DNA from: CBDFKF01 sp965248765
Lineage (GTDB): Bacteria > Pseudomonadota > Alphaproteobacteria > VGEJ01
Assembly: GCA_965248765.1 (NCBI GenBank)
Contig: CBDFKF010000004.1
Location: 2,232,001 to 2,296,000 of the forward strand
Direction of reading: 5' to 3'
DNA: 64,000 nt
Position numbers and translations under genes: made by a program. Positions 56,317-64,000 of the stretch are shown here, piece by piece (position 1 is the first letter of the stretch; every line of letters begins with the position of its first letter). The notes beneath the pieces are model-generated. The model worked only from the letters and a program-made list of their open reading frames with translations. It searched no databases and was not told the origin of the DNA.

Positions 56317-58140
56317 TTATTGGGCTGCGGCGAGCGGCCCCGCCGCGCTACTACCGAGGTCAAACTGTAGGGTGGCGAGACGCGCATAGAGTCCATCCTC
56401 GGCCATCAACTCCGCGTGACGCCCGGCAGCAACCACCCGGCCCCGGTCCATGACGACAATGCGATCGGCCTTGAGGACCGTTGCGAGACGATGAGCGATG
56501 ATCAGAGTCGTTCGCCCCGCCATCAGCGGCTCGAGCGCCGCCTGCACCATCCGCTCACTTCCGGCATCGAGTGCGCTGGTCGCCTCGTCGAGCAGAAGCA
56601 CCGCCGGATTGCGTAGAACCGCGCGGGCGATCGCCAAGCGCTGACGCTGGCCCCCGGATAGCTGCATGCCGCGCTCGCCGAGATGGGTGTGGAATCCTTG
56701 AGGCAGCGCGGAAATGAACTCGGAAGCCTGAGCGGCGCCTGCTGCCGCGCGGACTTCCTCATCCGTTGCCTCGGGGCGACCGTAGCGAATGTTCTCCATC
56801 GCATTGGCGGCGAACACGACGGGCTCCTGCGACACGAGGCCAAGGCGTGCGCGTAGAGCGGCCGGCACGACGTCGCGGATATCGACGCCATCCAGCGAAA
56901 CCGCGCCCGATTGGCAATCGTAAAAGCGTAGCAGCAGTTGGAGGACCGTCGTCTTGCCGGCACCGGAGGGGCCGACTAGAGCAACCCGTTCACCGGGCTC
57001 GACTTCGAGCTCGAAGTCGACGAGCGCCGCCGCGTCAGGACGTGCCGGATAGTGAAAGGTCACCCCCGCGAAGCAGATGCTGCCGCGCGGCGGCTCCGGC
57101 ATCGCTGTCGGGCGCGTCCGTACGATGATCTCCGACGGCGTCTGCATCAGCTCCATGAGGCGCTCGGCGCCGCCAGCGGCACGCTGCCAATCGCCATAGA
57201 CCTCGCTGAGGGCCCCGACAGACCCGGCGACGACGATCGCATAGAAGACGAACGCGGCGAGCTCGCCGCCACTCATGGTGCCGGCAACGACGTCCTTGGC
57301 ACCGATCCACAACACCCCGTCTACCGCTCCGAACACCAGCAGAATGACCACCGCGACGAGAGAGGCACGCGCGCGCAGACGGCGGACGGCGGTGGCAAAC
57401 GCCGTCTCGACCCGGCCGCCGTAGTGCGCCCGGTCGAGATCCTCGTGCCCGAAGGCCTGGACGGTTCGAATCGCGTTGAGGCTCTCTTCGGCCTGTGCGC
57501 CAACATCGGCAATGCGATCCTGGCTGGCGCGCGACAGCCGGCGCACGCGACGGCCGAACACCACGATCGGCAGCACGACCACGGGGACGATGAGAAGCGT
57601 GAGACTGGAGAGCTTCGGGCTGGTCACGACCAGCAGCGCCAGTCCGCCCAAGAACAGCAGCAGGTTTCGCAGTGCAATCGAGGCGCCGGAGCCGACGATG
57701 GTCTGAATGAGGGTGGTATCGGCAGTCAGGCGCGACAGTATCTCACCGGTGCGCGTGACCTCGAAGAACGCCGGGCTGAGACCGATCACATGGTTATAGA
57801 CCGCCCTGCGAATATCGGCGATCACGCGTTCGCCAAGCCACGATACGAGGTAGGAGCGGGCGAACGTGGCGGCCGCAAGGACGGCGACGACACCGAGAAG
57901 AGCAAGAAAGTACTGGTCGAGATAGGTTGCTCGATCGCTCGCGAAGCCGTAGTCGACGACACGACGGAGCGCCTGTCCTATCGCCAGCGTCGCACCTGCC
58001 GCGACGATCAGTGCCGCGAGCGTTCCGACCACCGTTCCCCAATAGGGCCGAACAAAGCCGATGATGGGCCGCAGCTGGGAGAGGTCGCGACTGCGTGTTC
58101 GCTCAGGGGTACGAGCGGCGTGGGGGTCCGATGCGCTCAC
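56317..58140 (-). CDS. ABC exporter, fused permease and ATPase (MsbA/LptA-type)
   Basis: A 607-residue half-transporter. Six transmembrane helices lie in about 25-315 and the ATPase domain follows. Walker A is Gly-Pro-Ser-Gly-Ala-Gly-Lys-Thr-Thr, the signature Leu-Ser-Gly-Gly-Gln-Arg-Gln-Arg, and Walker B Leu-Leu-Leu-Asp-Glu-Ala-Thr-Ser-Ala. It most resembles MsbA-like lipid or multidrug exporters and would act as a homodimer. The start is a GTG at 58140 with GAGG a few bases upstream. The substrate is not evident. Confidence 0.9.
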   Translation of the reverse strand: MSASDPHAARTPERTRSRDLSQLRPIIGFVRPYWGTVVGTLAALIVAAGATLAIGQALRRVVDYGFASDRATYLDQYFLALLGVVAVLAAATFARSYLVSWLGERVIADIRRAVYNHVIGLSPAFFEVTRTGEILSRLTADTTLIQTIVGSGASIALRNLLLFLGGLALLVVTSPKLSSLTLLIVPVVVLPIVVFGRRVRRLSRASQDRIADVGAQAEESLNAIRTVQAFGHEDLDRAHYGGRVETAFATAVRRLRARASLVAVVILLVFGAVDGVLWIGAKDVVAGTMSGGELAAFVFYAIVVAGSVGALSEVYGDWQRAAGGAERLMELMQTPSEIIVRTRPTAMPEPPRGSICFAGVTFHYPARPDAAALVDFELEVEPGERVALVGPSGAGKTTVLQLLLRFYDCQSGAVSLDGVDIRDVVPAALRARLGLVSQEPVVFAANAMENIRYGRPEATDEEVRAAAGAAQASEFISALPQGFHTHLGERGMQLSGGQRQRLAIARAVLRNPAVLLLDEATSALDAGSERMVQAALEPLMAGRTTLIIAHRLATVLKADRIVVMDRGRVVAAGRHAELMAEDGLYARLATLQFDLGSSAAGPLAAAQ

Positions 58141-58318
58141 GCCTCAATCCCACGACCGCGGATCGCCTCACAATAGAGGTGCCTCCCCATTACTCTGGTA
58201 TCGTTACCCGAGCACTCCAATGCCCGCAAGCGTCCGCCGCAGCTCGGAGGCGCCGCTTGCCGCCTCTCAACGCATTGTTTATATAGGCCGGTCGCCGCGT
58301 ACGGTTGGGAGGTTATCG

Positions 58319-58543
58319 ATGAAAAGCGATACGCACCCGGACTATCACGAGATCAACGTCGTCATGACTGATGGCACCACCTTCACGACGCGCTCGACGT
58401 GGGGTGCTGCGAGCGACACGCTGACACTGGACATCGATCCCAAAACGCATCCGGCGTGGACCGGCGGAGGCCACCGTCTCGTGGACACCGGGGGACAAGT
58501 CGCCAAGTTCAACAAGCGCTTCAAGGACTTCGGCCTAAAGTAA
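58319..58543 (+). CDS. rpmE: 50S ribosomal protein L31
   Basis: A 74-residue protein with the L31 opening His-Pro-Asp-Tyr-His and the [10 protein letters not shown] motif. It contains no cysteine, so it is the zinc-free form usual in this class. ATG 58319 has GGGAGG about 7 bases upstream. It is divergent from the ABC exporter gene, with about 180 bases between them. Confidence 0.96.
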   Translation: MKSDTHPDYHEINVVMTDGTTFTTRSTWGAASDTLTLDIDPKTHPAWTGGGHRLVDTGGQVAKFNKRFKDFGLK

Positions 58544-58556
58544 GCCCGCAAGGGCT
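58543..58556 (+). terminator. Small hairpin after rpmE
   Basis: AGCCC-GCAA-GGGCT forms a 5-bp stem with a GCAA tetraloop directly after the rpmE stop. No T-run follows, so termination is uncertain. Confidence 0.3.
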
Positions 58557-58562
58557 CTCCGG

Positions 58563-58799
58563 TCAGGGGGCGTCGAGACGTCGGCCCAACGTTTCGTCGA
58601 GTGTGACGATCCGCGCGAACAGGCGACGGAAATCACGGATGCGCGGTGGCAGATCGGCCACCGGCTTGTCGCGAACCCCCAGGACCATCGGCCGTACGGA
58701 CAACGCTAGCTCCCCGGCGATTGCGATTCTTTGCTGGTAAGGCCCCCCTCGGGCCGCCGTGTCAGTCATGACGATCGGGCGTAGTGAATCGTCCAGCAC
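58563..58799 (-). CDS. Small hypothetical protein
   Basis: A 78-residue basic, mostly helical protein. It begins at GTG 58799, 15 bases after the hydrolase stop with GAGG upstream; ATG 58769 is an alternative. No family is recognised. It fills the gap between the hydrolase gene and rpmE and is probably co-transcribed with the hydrolase, but a chance frame cannot be excluded. Confidence 0.45.
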   Translation of the reverse strand: MLDDSLRPIVMTDTAARGGPYQQRIAIAGELALSVRPMVLGVRDKPVADLPPRIRDFRRLFARIVTLDETLGRRLDAP

Positions 58800-58814
58800 C
58801 TGCGGCGACGCCTC

Positions 58815-59612
58815 TCAAAGCGCGCGATCGAGAAAGGCTATGAGCGCGTCGAGGACCGCATCGGGCTGTTCGTCCATCATGAGGTGGCCGCATTGGACCC
58901 GGATCGCCTCTGCCTCGGGCAGGGCAGCCGCCAGAGCTGCCACGGCGCTGCCCGGGATCATGCGATCTTCTGTGCCCTCGATAACGAGAAGTGGGCAGTT
59001 GAGGGGAGTCGCTGCTCGCTGCCCGCCGTCGTAGCGGTCGCAGGCGAGCAGATCGGCGTGAAGGGTGCCAGGAGGGGCGCGTTCGAGCAGGCGGGCACCG
59101 CCCCCCGACATCCACAGCCCAGGGGCCGGGTGGCCGCCGAGCTGGGCTCTCAGTCCATAGCCCCAGCCAATCATCAGCTCAACGGCCAGCGAGTCGCCGT
59201 CACGTGCTGCGGCAAGCAACCCCTCGTCCACGCGCATGGGCAGGCCGGTCCCCAGCAGGGCGAGCGCCGTCACGCGATGCGGGGCTCGTCCCGCCGCTTC
59301 GAGAGCGACCAGTCCGCCCATGCTGTGGCCGACTAGCGCCACACACTCCCGTCCGGCTGCCGCGATGGCCGCCCACACCGCATCGGCCATCGCCTCGACG
59401 GTCTCGCGCGGCGGCCCGTCCGAGCGCCCGTGGCCTGGCAGATCCAGTGCATAGACCGCGCACTTATGATGAGCGAAGTAGCGGGCCTGCAACATCCAGA
59501 CGCTGTGGTCCATGCCTGCCCCATGCAGGAACACGATGGCCGGCCTGTCAAGCTCAGGCGGGCGTCCGCCAGTCGCCGCGAAGAGGCAAGCTCCCCCGAC
59601 GACCAGCTCCAC
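58815..59612 (-). CDS. Alpha/beta hydrolase
   Basis: A 265-residue alpha/beta-hydrolase. The oxyanion segment Phe-Leu-His-Gly-Ala-Gly-Met-Asp lies near 30, the nucleophile elbow is Gly-His-Ser-Met-Gly-Gly, the acid is Asp in Glu-Gly-Thr-Glu-Asp-Arg, and the catalytic His is in Gln-Cys-Gly-His. The start is GTG 59612, 3 bases after the sulfhydrylase stop, so the two are in one operon. The substrate is unknown; a homoserine O-acetyltransferase-like role is not indicated. Confidence 0.85.
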   Translation of the reverse strand: MELVVGGACLFAATGGRPPELDRPAIVFLHGAGMDHSVWMLQARYFAHHKCAVYALDLPGHGRSDGPPRETVEAMADAVWAAIAAAGRECVALVGHSMGGLVALEAAGRAPHRVTALALLGTGLPMRVDEGLLAAARDGDSLAVELMIGWGYGLRAQLGGHPAPGLWMSGGGARLLERAPPGTLHADLLACDRYDGGQRAATPLNCPLLVIEGTEDRMIPGSAVAALAAALPEAEAIRVQCGHLMMDEQPDAVLDALIAFLDRAL

Positions 59613-59615
59613 CGC

Positions 59616-60938
59616 TCAGGTCCTTTGCGAGCGAGTGAGGGCGCGATCTAGATCGGCGACGAGATCTTCGGGGTCTTCGAGGCCCACCGACAAACGAATC
59701 AGGTCTTCACCAACACCGGCCGCCCCCAGCGCGGCTGCATCCATTTGCTGATGCGTTGTGCTGGCGGGGTGAATGACGAGCGACTTGGCATCGCCGACGT
59801 TGGCGAGATGCGAGAATAGTTGCAGCGATTCGATGAGGCGCACGGCCGCCACGTAGCCACCCTTAACCCCGAAGCTAAAAATAGCGCCGCATCCGCGCGG
59901 TAGCAGACGCCGGGCCAGCGCGTGGTCTGGATGATCCTCGCGCTCAGGATATCTTATCCAGGCGACGGCATCATGCTCGCCCAGGAAGGAGACGATGCGG
60001 CGCGTGTTATCGACGTGCCGCGCCATGCGCAACGGCAGCGTCTCAACTCCCTGCAGAATGTGGAAGGCGGTGGTCGGGCTCATGCATGCGCCGAAATCGC
60101 GGAGCCCTTCGGCACGCGCCCGCATGACGAAAGCACGCGGACCGAATTCCTCGGCAAACCGGATACCGTGATAGCCCTCATAGGGTTCGGTCAAGGTCGG
60201 GAACAGGTCCGAGTTCTCCCAATCGAAACGTCCTGAATCGATGATCGCACCGCCGATGGCAATGCCGTGCCCGCCGAGGAACTTGGTCGCCGAATGCATA
60301 ATCAGATCGGCACCGTGGTCGCCGGGCCGGCACAGCCAGGGTGTTGCGAAAGTGGAATCGATGAGTAGCGGTACGCCCGCCCCATGCGCCGCTTCAGCCA
60401 CGGCCGGGATATCAAGGACCTCGAGGCCCGGATTCCCTAGAGTCTCGGCGAACACAAGGCGGGTGTTGGGACGAACGGCACGAGCGAACGCATCAGGATC
60501 ACGCGGATCGACGAAGGTCGTCTCGATCCCGAACCGCGGCAGGGTGTGGGTGAGCAAATTGTGCGTGCCACCGTAGATCGACGCTGACGACACGATGTGA
60601 TGACCGGCCCCCAGCAGCGTCGCAACGGCAAGGTGCACTGCCGCTTGACCGCTCGCCGTACAGACTGCTCCGACGCCGTTTTCGAGCGCTGCCAGTCGCT
60701 CTTCGAGAACCGCGACCGTCGGATTCGAAATGCGCGAATAGATATGTCCGACGCGCTCAAGATTGAATAACGAGGCGGCGTGCTCGGTATCCGGGAAGAC
60801 GTACGATGTCGTCTGGTAGATCGGCACGGCACGTGCGCCGGTCGCGGGATCGGGTTGCTGGCCCGCGTGCAGGCTAAGGGTATCGAAGCGTGGGCTGTTG
60901 TGGGCGCCGCTAGTGCGGCGGGGCGGAGCATCAGTCAT
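59616..60938 (-). CDS. metY: O-acetylhomoserine sulfhydrylase (Cys/Met metabolism PLP enzyme)
   Basis: A 440-residue PLP enzyme making homocysteine from O-acetylhomoserine and sulfide. It has the MetY-type opening Phe-Asp-Thr-Leu-Ser-Leu-His-Ala-Gly-Gln and Tyr-Ser-Arg-Ile-Ser-Asn-Pro-Thr; the PLP lysine is in Ser-Ala-Thr-Lys-Phe-Leu-Gly-Gly-His-Gly. The length, longer than cystathionine synthases, supports the sulfhydrylase call. ATG 60938 is preferred over a GTG two codons earlier. Sulfide handling here may connect loosely with the Sox genes. Confidence 0.92.
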   Translation of the reverse strand: MTDAPPRRTSGAHNSPRFDTLSLHAGQQPDPATGARAVPIYQTTSYVFPDTEHAASLFNLERVGHIYSRISNPTVAVLEERLAALENGVGAVCTASGQAAVHLAVATLLGAGHHIVSSASIYGGTHNLLTHTLPRFGIETTFVDPRDPDAFARAVRPNTRLVFAETLGNPGLEVLDIPAVAEAAHGAGVPLLIDSTFATPWLCRPGDHGADLIMHSATKFLGGHGIAIGGAIIDSGRFDWENSDLFPTLTEPYEGYHGIRFAEEFGPRAFVMRARAEGLRDFGACMSPTTAFHILQGVETLPLRMARHVDNTRRIVSFLGEHDAVAWIRYPEREDHPDHALARRLLPRGCGAIFSFGVKGGYVAAVRLIESLQLFSHLANVGDAKSLVIHPASTTHQQMDAAALGAAGVGEDLIRLSVGLEDPEDLVADLDRALTRSQRT

Positions 60939-60958
60939 GCGCACACTCTGCGGATCAC

Positions 60959-60986
60959 ACTATCGGGCGCCCGCGCGACGTGGCAA
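60959..60986 (-). promoter_or_regulatory. Putative promoter of the metY operon
   Basis: On the minus strand TTGCCA (60981-60986) and GATAGT (60959-60964) are 16 bases apart. The implied start is only about 14 bases before the metY ATG, leaving no room for a riboswitch. It lies just past the terminator of the upstream gene. Confidence 0.4.
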
Positions 60987-60995
60987 GCCGCGCCA

Positions 60996-61024
60996 AGAAA
61001 AAGGGCCGCCCATCAGGGCGGCCC
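60996..61024 (-). terminator. Rho-independent terminator of the SDR gene
   Basis: On the minus strand a perfect 9-bp GC stem (GGGCCGCCC / GGGCGGCCC, 61003-61024) with a 4-base loop is followed by TTTTTCTT. It lies about 113 bases after the stop at 61137 and separates that gene from metY. Confidence 0.88.
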
Positions 61025-61136
61025 GAGGTAACAGGGAGGCGTCTTGAGAAATGGAGGCGCATACCGTTGCGCCATCCGACGCCGACACTAGGCCTGAAAC
61101 GTTAACCAGGGCTTAATGCGGGTACCTTGCGCGACG

Positions 61137-61922
61137 CTACTTCGCCGTCCAGCCACCATCGATGGGCATTGCCGTACCCCGAATCTGAGCTCCCGCCTCG
61201 CTGCAAAGCAGGACCGCCAAAGGTCCAAAATGCTCATGCGGGACCATCACTTTTGCCGGCTGATCGGCAGCCACCATCGTGTTCGTCATTTCATCGACGG
61301 ATACGCCTTCCATATCAGCGGTTTCGGCGATCACCCGCATGAGAAGCTCGGTCTTTGTGTAGCCGGGGCAGATGGCGTTGCAGGTGATGCCCGTCTCCGC
61401 CGTCTCCAACGCCACCGCCTTGGTCAGTCCGACCAGGCCATGCTTGGACGCGGTATACGCCGAGACCGTGGGGTATCCCACCAGACCCAACGTTGAAGCG
61501 ATATTGATGATCCGCCCCCAGTTGCGCTCCTTCATCTGTGGAAGGACGTGATGGATGGCATGGTAGGCCGCGGAGAGATTGACAGCGATGATGTCGTCCC
61601 AGTCCGCTGGCGGCAGATCCTCAATCCGGTTCGGATGGTTGGTGCCGGCATTGTTGACGATGATATCGACGGCTCCGAACGTCTCGGTGGCGGCATCGAT
61701 CAGCCCTCGGATGTCACCGGGCTTCGAGAGGTCCGTCTGCCGGTAGGCGATTTGGACAGAGTGGCGGGAGATATCATCGATCGCCGGTTGCGCGGCCTCG
61801 GCAGCCCTGCGCCCGCTCAGCATCACGTTGCACCCCTGTGCAGCCAAGGCATCGGCAATCGCATAACCAATGCCGAGCTTGAGGCTCGAGCCTGTTATCA
61901 CAGCCGATCTGTGTTCGAGCAC
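61137..61922 (-). CDS. 3-hydroxybutyrate dehydrogenase (SDR family)
   Basis: A 261-residue short-chain dehydrogenase. The cofactor motif Thr-Gly-Ser-Ser-Leu-Lys-Leu-Gly-Ile-Gly, Asn-Asn-Ala-Gly-Thr, and catalytic Ser with Tyr-Thr-Ala-Ser-Lys are present. The overall pattern fits 3-hydroxybutyrate dehydrogenases of polyhydroxybutyrate use. GTG 61922 has a good GGGAGG about 7 bases upstream; a longer frame adds unrelated residues. A strong terminator follows the gene. Confidence 0.82.
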   Translation of the reverse strand: MLEHRSAVITGSSLKLGIGYAIADALAAQGCNVMLSGRRAAEAAQPAIDDISRHSVQIAYRQTDLSKPGDIRGLIDAATETFGAVDIIVNNAGTNHPNRIEDLPPADWDDIIAVNLSAAYHAIHHVLPQMKERNWGRIINIASTLGLVGYPTVSAYTASKHGLVGLTKAVALETAETGITCNAICPGYTKTELLMRVIAETADMEGVSVDEMTNTMVAADQPAKVMVPHEHFGPLAVLLCSEAGAQIRGTAMPIDGGWTAK

Positions 61923-61996
61923 GGCCTTCCTCCCCTTGTCGTTCGTCGGCACTCGTTTTGGCGCCCGGTGGCCGTTGAACCCGAACGGGTCGCGCG

Positions 61997-63193
61997 TCAG
62001 GTCAGCATGGGCTCCAGCCGATCCATCGCCGTGGACAGCAGCTCGGTCGAACTCGCAAAACACAAGCGAAGGCGCCCTTCGCCGGCTTCGCCGAACGCTG
62101 ACCCCGGCGCCAGACCGACACCGGTCTCGTGCAGAACACGCCGCGCGAAGGGTACGCTTTCAGTCATGCCGTCGACGGCGAAGAAGGCGTAAAAGGCAGC
62201 TTCGGGACGGGTCATCCGCACGCGTCGCATTCCGCTGAGCCGTTGGAACACGAGGTCGCGCGCGTGGCGGTAACGATCGACCAGGGAAGAAACATATGAC
62301 TCGCCGTCCCGGATCGCCACAACCCCGGCGTACTGAGCAAACGTCGCCGCACCAGCGACGTTGTATTCGTTCATCATCTCGAGCGTGGGGCCAAGCGCCG
62401 CCGGCGTGGTGAGCCAGCCCATGCGCCAGCCGGTCATCGACCACGACTTGGAGAAGCTGTTGACGACGAAGAGGAGATCCTCGGGATCGGCGATCTCGAG
62501 GAACGATGGCGCGTACGCCCCGTCATAGACGATTCGGGCATACACTTCGTCCGCGATCACCCAAATACCACGCGCCCGGCAGAATGAGAGGAGCTCGGCC
62601 TGCGCCTCGTTCCGCATCATCCAGCCGGTGGGGTTGCCGGGCGAATTGACGACGACCGCGCGCGTCCGCTCATCGCACGCATCGAACAGCTTGTCGAGGT
62701 CGAGGTGCCAGCCTTGGCCTGTCGGCTCGAGCGAGACCAAGCGGGCCTCCGCCCCCATAATGCGGACACAGCCCAGGAAGTTGGGCCACAACGGCCCGAC
62801 GATGACAACGTTGTCACCCGCACCGGCCACGCATTGAACGGCGATCATGATGCCACTCATGCCGGAGGCGGTTACGGTGACGCGGTCGGCATCGATCGTC
62901 GAGCCATAAAGGCCGCTCATGTACTCAGCGAGCGCGTCTCGCAGCTCCGGGATGCCGCGATTGGGTGTGTAGAAGGTCTTGCCCTCCGCGAGCGCCTTCG
63001 CTGCAGCATCGGTTACGTACGTGGGCGTCGATTCGTCCCCCTCGCCGAACCAGAGAGGCACCACTCCATCGAGCAGCATCCCCTCTCGTGAGATCGCGCG
63101 GATTTGCGAGAACGGGAGATCGGCGATCTCCGGCCGGACTGCCAGCCCGTTATCCGGACCGGATTGAGGCCCGCCTGCAGCGCCCACCGTCAT
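61997..63193 (-). CDS. Class I/II PLP aminotransferase
   Basis: A 398-residue fold-type I aminotransferase, close in pattern to aspartate/aromatic aminotransferases. Asn-Ser-Pro-Gly-Asn-Pro-Thr-Gly, Ala-Asp-Glu-Val-Tyr and the PLP lysine in Ser-Phe-Ser-Lys-Ser-Trp are intact. The substrate is not evident. Its start overlaps the end of the fumarylacetoacetate-family gene by 4 bases, so the two are co-translated and probably share a catabolic pathway. Confidence 0.85.
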   Translation of the reverse strand: MTVGAAGGPQSGPDNGLAVRPEIADLPFSQIRAISREGMLLDGVVPLWFGEGDESTPTYVTDAAAKALAEGKTFYTPNRGIPELRDALAEYMSGLYGSTIDADRVTVTASGMSGIMIAVQCVAGAGDNVVIVGPLWPNFLGCVRIMGAEARLVSLEPTGQGWHLDLDKLFDACDERTRAVVVNSPGNPTGWMMRNEAQAELLSFCRARGIWVIADEVYARIVYDGAYAPSFLEIADPEDLLFVVNSFSKSWSMTGWRMGWLTTPAALGPTLEMMNEYNVAGAATFAQYAGVVAIRDGESYVSSLVDRYRHARDLVFQRLSGMRRVRMTRPEAAFYAFFAVDGMTESVPFARRVLHETGVGLAPGSAFGEAGEGRLRLCFASSTELLSTAMDRLEPMLT

Positions 63194-64000
63194 GTTTCGA
63201 CCAGCTCCTGGCGTTGTTCGCCGAGTCGATCTATCCCAAGCTCCATCACATCACCGGGCTTCAGAAACACCGGAGGTTTCTGGCCAAGGCCGACGCCCGG
63301 CGGAGTCCCCGTGGTTACAACGTCGCCAGGAAAAAGCGTGAGAAATTGGCTGATGTAGCTGAGGCAATAGACGCACCCGAAGATCATCGTGCTGGTGTTG
63401 CCCTCCTGAAAACGCCTGCCGTTGACATCGAGCCGCATGCCGAGCGCTTGCGGATCCCCGACCTCATCCGGCGTCACTAACCACGGACCGATGGGCGCAA
63501 ACGTGTCCGCGCATTTGCCCTTCATCCATTGCCCGCCGCGCTCGATCTGGTGCTCGCGCTCGGAGACGTCATTCAGAATGCAATAGCCGGCGATGTGGGC
63601 GGCGGCTTCCGACTCGGAAACGCGGCGCGCCGTAGCGCCAATGACGAAGGCGATTTCCACTTCCCAGTCCGTTTTGGTCGAGCCCGGCGGGATCTTGACC
63701 GGATCGTAGGGCCCAGAGATTGCCGAAGTGGTCTTGGTGAACAGCACCGGCTCCTCCGGGATCGGTAGACCGGCCTCCTTGGCGTGATCGGCGTAGTTGA
63801 GGCCAACCGCGACGATCTTGCCGATCTCGGCGACGGGAACGCCGATCCGTGGCTCGCCGGAAACTGCCGTGAGCTTGCTGTGATCAAGGGCGCGCAGCCT
63901 GTCCAGCCCGGCGGGCGAGATCATCTCCGGCGTGATGTCAGCGACTTCGCGCGACAGATCGCGGATCGTCCCCTCGTCATCGAGCAGCCCCGGCTTTTCG
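63190..64000 (-). CDS. Fumarylacetoacetate hydrolase-family protein, cut by window edge
   Basis: The C-terminal 270 residues of an FAH-superfamily enzyme; the 5' end lies beyond the window. The frame is open to base 64000 and reads the typical N-terminal Gly-Leu-Leu-Asp-Asp-Glu-Gly-Thr-Ile-Arg-Asp-Leu, so an internal ATG at 63924 is not the true start. The catalytic-domain signature Val-Gly-Leu-Asn-Tyr-Ala-Asp-His, the metal-binding Glu residues in Glu-Val-Glu-Ile-Ala-Phe-Val-Ile-Gly, and Thr-Gly-Thr-Pro-Pro-Gly-Val-Gly are present. The family hydrolyses C-C bonds in diketo acids. Confidence 0.9.
   Translation of the reverse strand, partial: EKPGLLDDEGTIRDLSREVADITPEMISPAGLDRLRALDHSKLTAVSGEPRIGVPVAEIGKIVAVGLNYADHAKEAGLPIPEEPVLFTKTTSAISGPYDPVKIPPGSTKTDWEVEIAFVIGATARRVSESEAAAHIAGYCILNDVSEREHQIERGGQWMKGKCADTFAPIGPWLVTPDEVGDPQALGMRLDVNGRRFQEGNTSTMIFGCVYCLSYISQFLTLFPGDVVTTGTPPGVGLGQKPPVFLKPGDVMELGIDRLGEQRQELVET

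Noticed and set aside
60939..61002. SAM-responsive riboswitch before metY
   Set aside because: Such leaders are common for metY in alphaproteobacteria, but only about 14 bases separate the likely transcription start from the ATG, and no conserved riboswitch core is visible.
1..64000. CRISPR array
   Set aside because: No regularly spaced direct repeats with spacers were seen anywhere in the window.

Overview
The window is a GC-rich alphaproteobacterial chromosome segment, most like a member of the Rhodospirillales. This rests on gene order: serC-hisZ-purA facing rpoH and rluD, yebC-ruvCAB-ybgC-tolQRAB-pal-cpoB-tilS-ftsH-folP-glmM, zapA-6S RNA-fau, and tkt-gap-thiE-efp. Many genes start with GTG or TTG and overlap the preceding stop. 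No computation was run; all family calls come from reading motifs.

Region 1 (1-19 kb) is accessory. It opens with a short sulfur-oxidation cluster: a YeeE/YedE (SoxT-like) transporter on the plus strand facing soxY-soxZ-soxE-soxF on the minus strand. An 880-base gap with several hairpins follows. Next is a full-length IS630-type element whose transposase is frameshifted, then a copper nitrite reductase gene (nirK). A 175-bp fragment of the same IS end lies upstream of nirK, so nirK sits between direct repeats. After this come an AlbA_2/Schlafen-type gene and a 5'-truncated, orphan type I methylase gene (hsdM). The hsdM remnant is joined directly to a truncated imelysin gene that belongs to the next cluster.

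That next cluster (10.9-15.4 kb) looks iron-regulated. A di-haem oxidoreductase gene and the broken imelysin gene run leftward; an LbtU-like outer-membrane porin gene and an intact imelysin gene run rightward. The two transcription units share a 51-bp perfect palindrome with two Fur-like boxes. An orphan terminase small/large pair and a tRNA-Glu(CTC) gene close the accessory region.

Region 2 (18.8-50 kb) is housekeeping: an exported SHOCT-like protein, a JAMM-domain protein, rluD, rpoH, purA, hisZ, serC, a class V aminotransferase, a PhzF-like protein, thiD, glmM, folP, ftsH, tilS, the whole tol-pal system, ruvABC, yebC, a YmdB-type phosphoesterase, fau, 6S RNA, zapA, tkt and gap.

Region 3 (50-64 kb) holds thiE, efp, an inositol-monophosphatase-like protein that has lost metal ligands, a three-gene OmpA / MotA-like / MotB-like envelope module, an MsbA-like ABC exporter, rpmE, an alpha/beta hydrolase, an O-acetylhomoserine sulfhydrylase, a 3-hydroxybutyrate dehydrogenase, an aminotransferase, and a fumarylacetoacetate hydrolase-family gene cut by the window edge.

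Functionally, the core regions cover DNA repair, cell-envelope integrity and division, heat-shock control, and central carbon, serine, purine, folate and thiamine metabolism. The left end adds lithotrophic sulfur oxidation, a denitrification step and iron acquisition, together with clear traces of mobile DNA and deletion.
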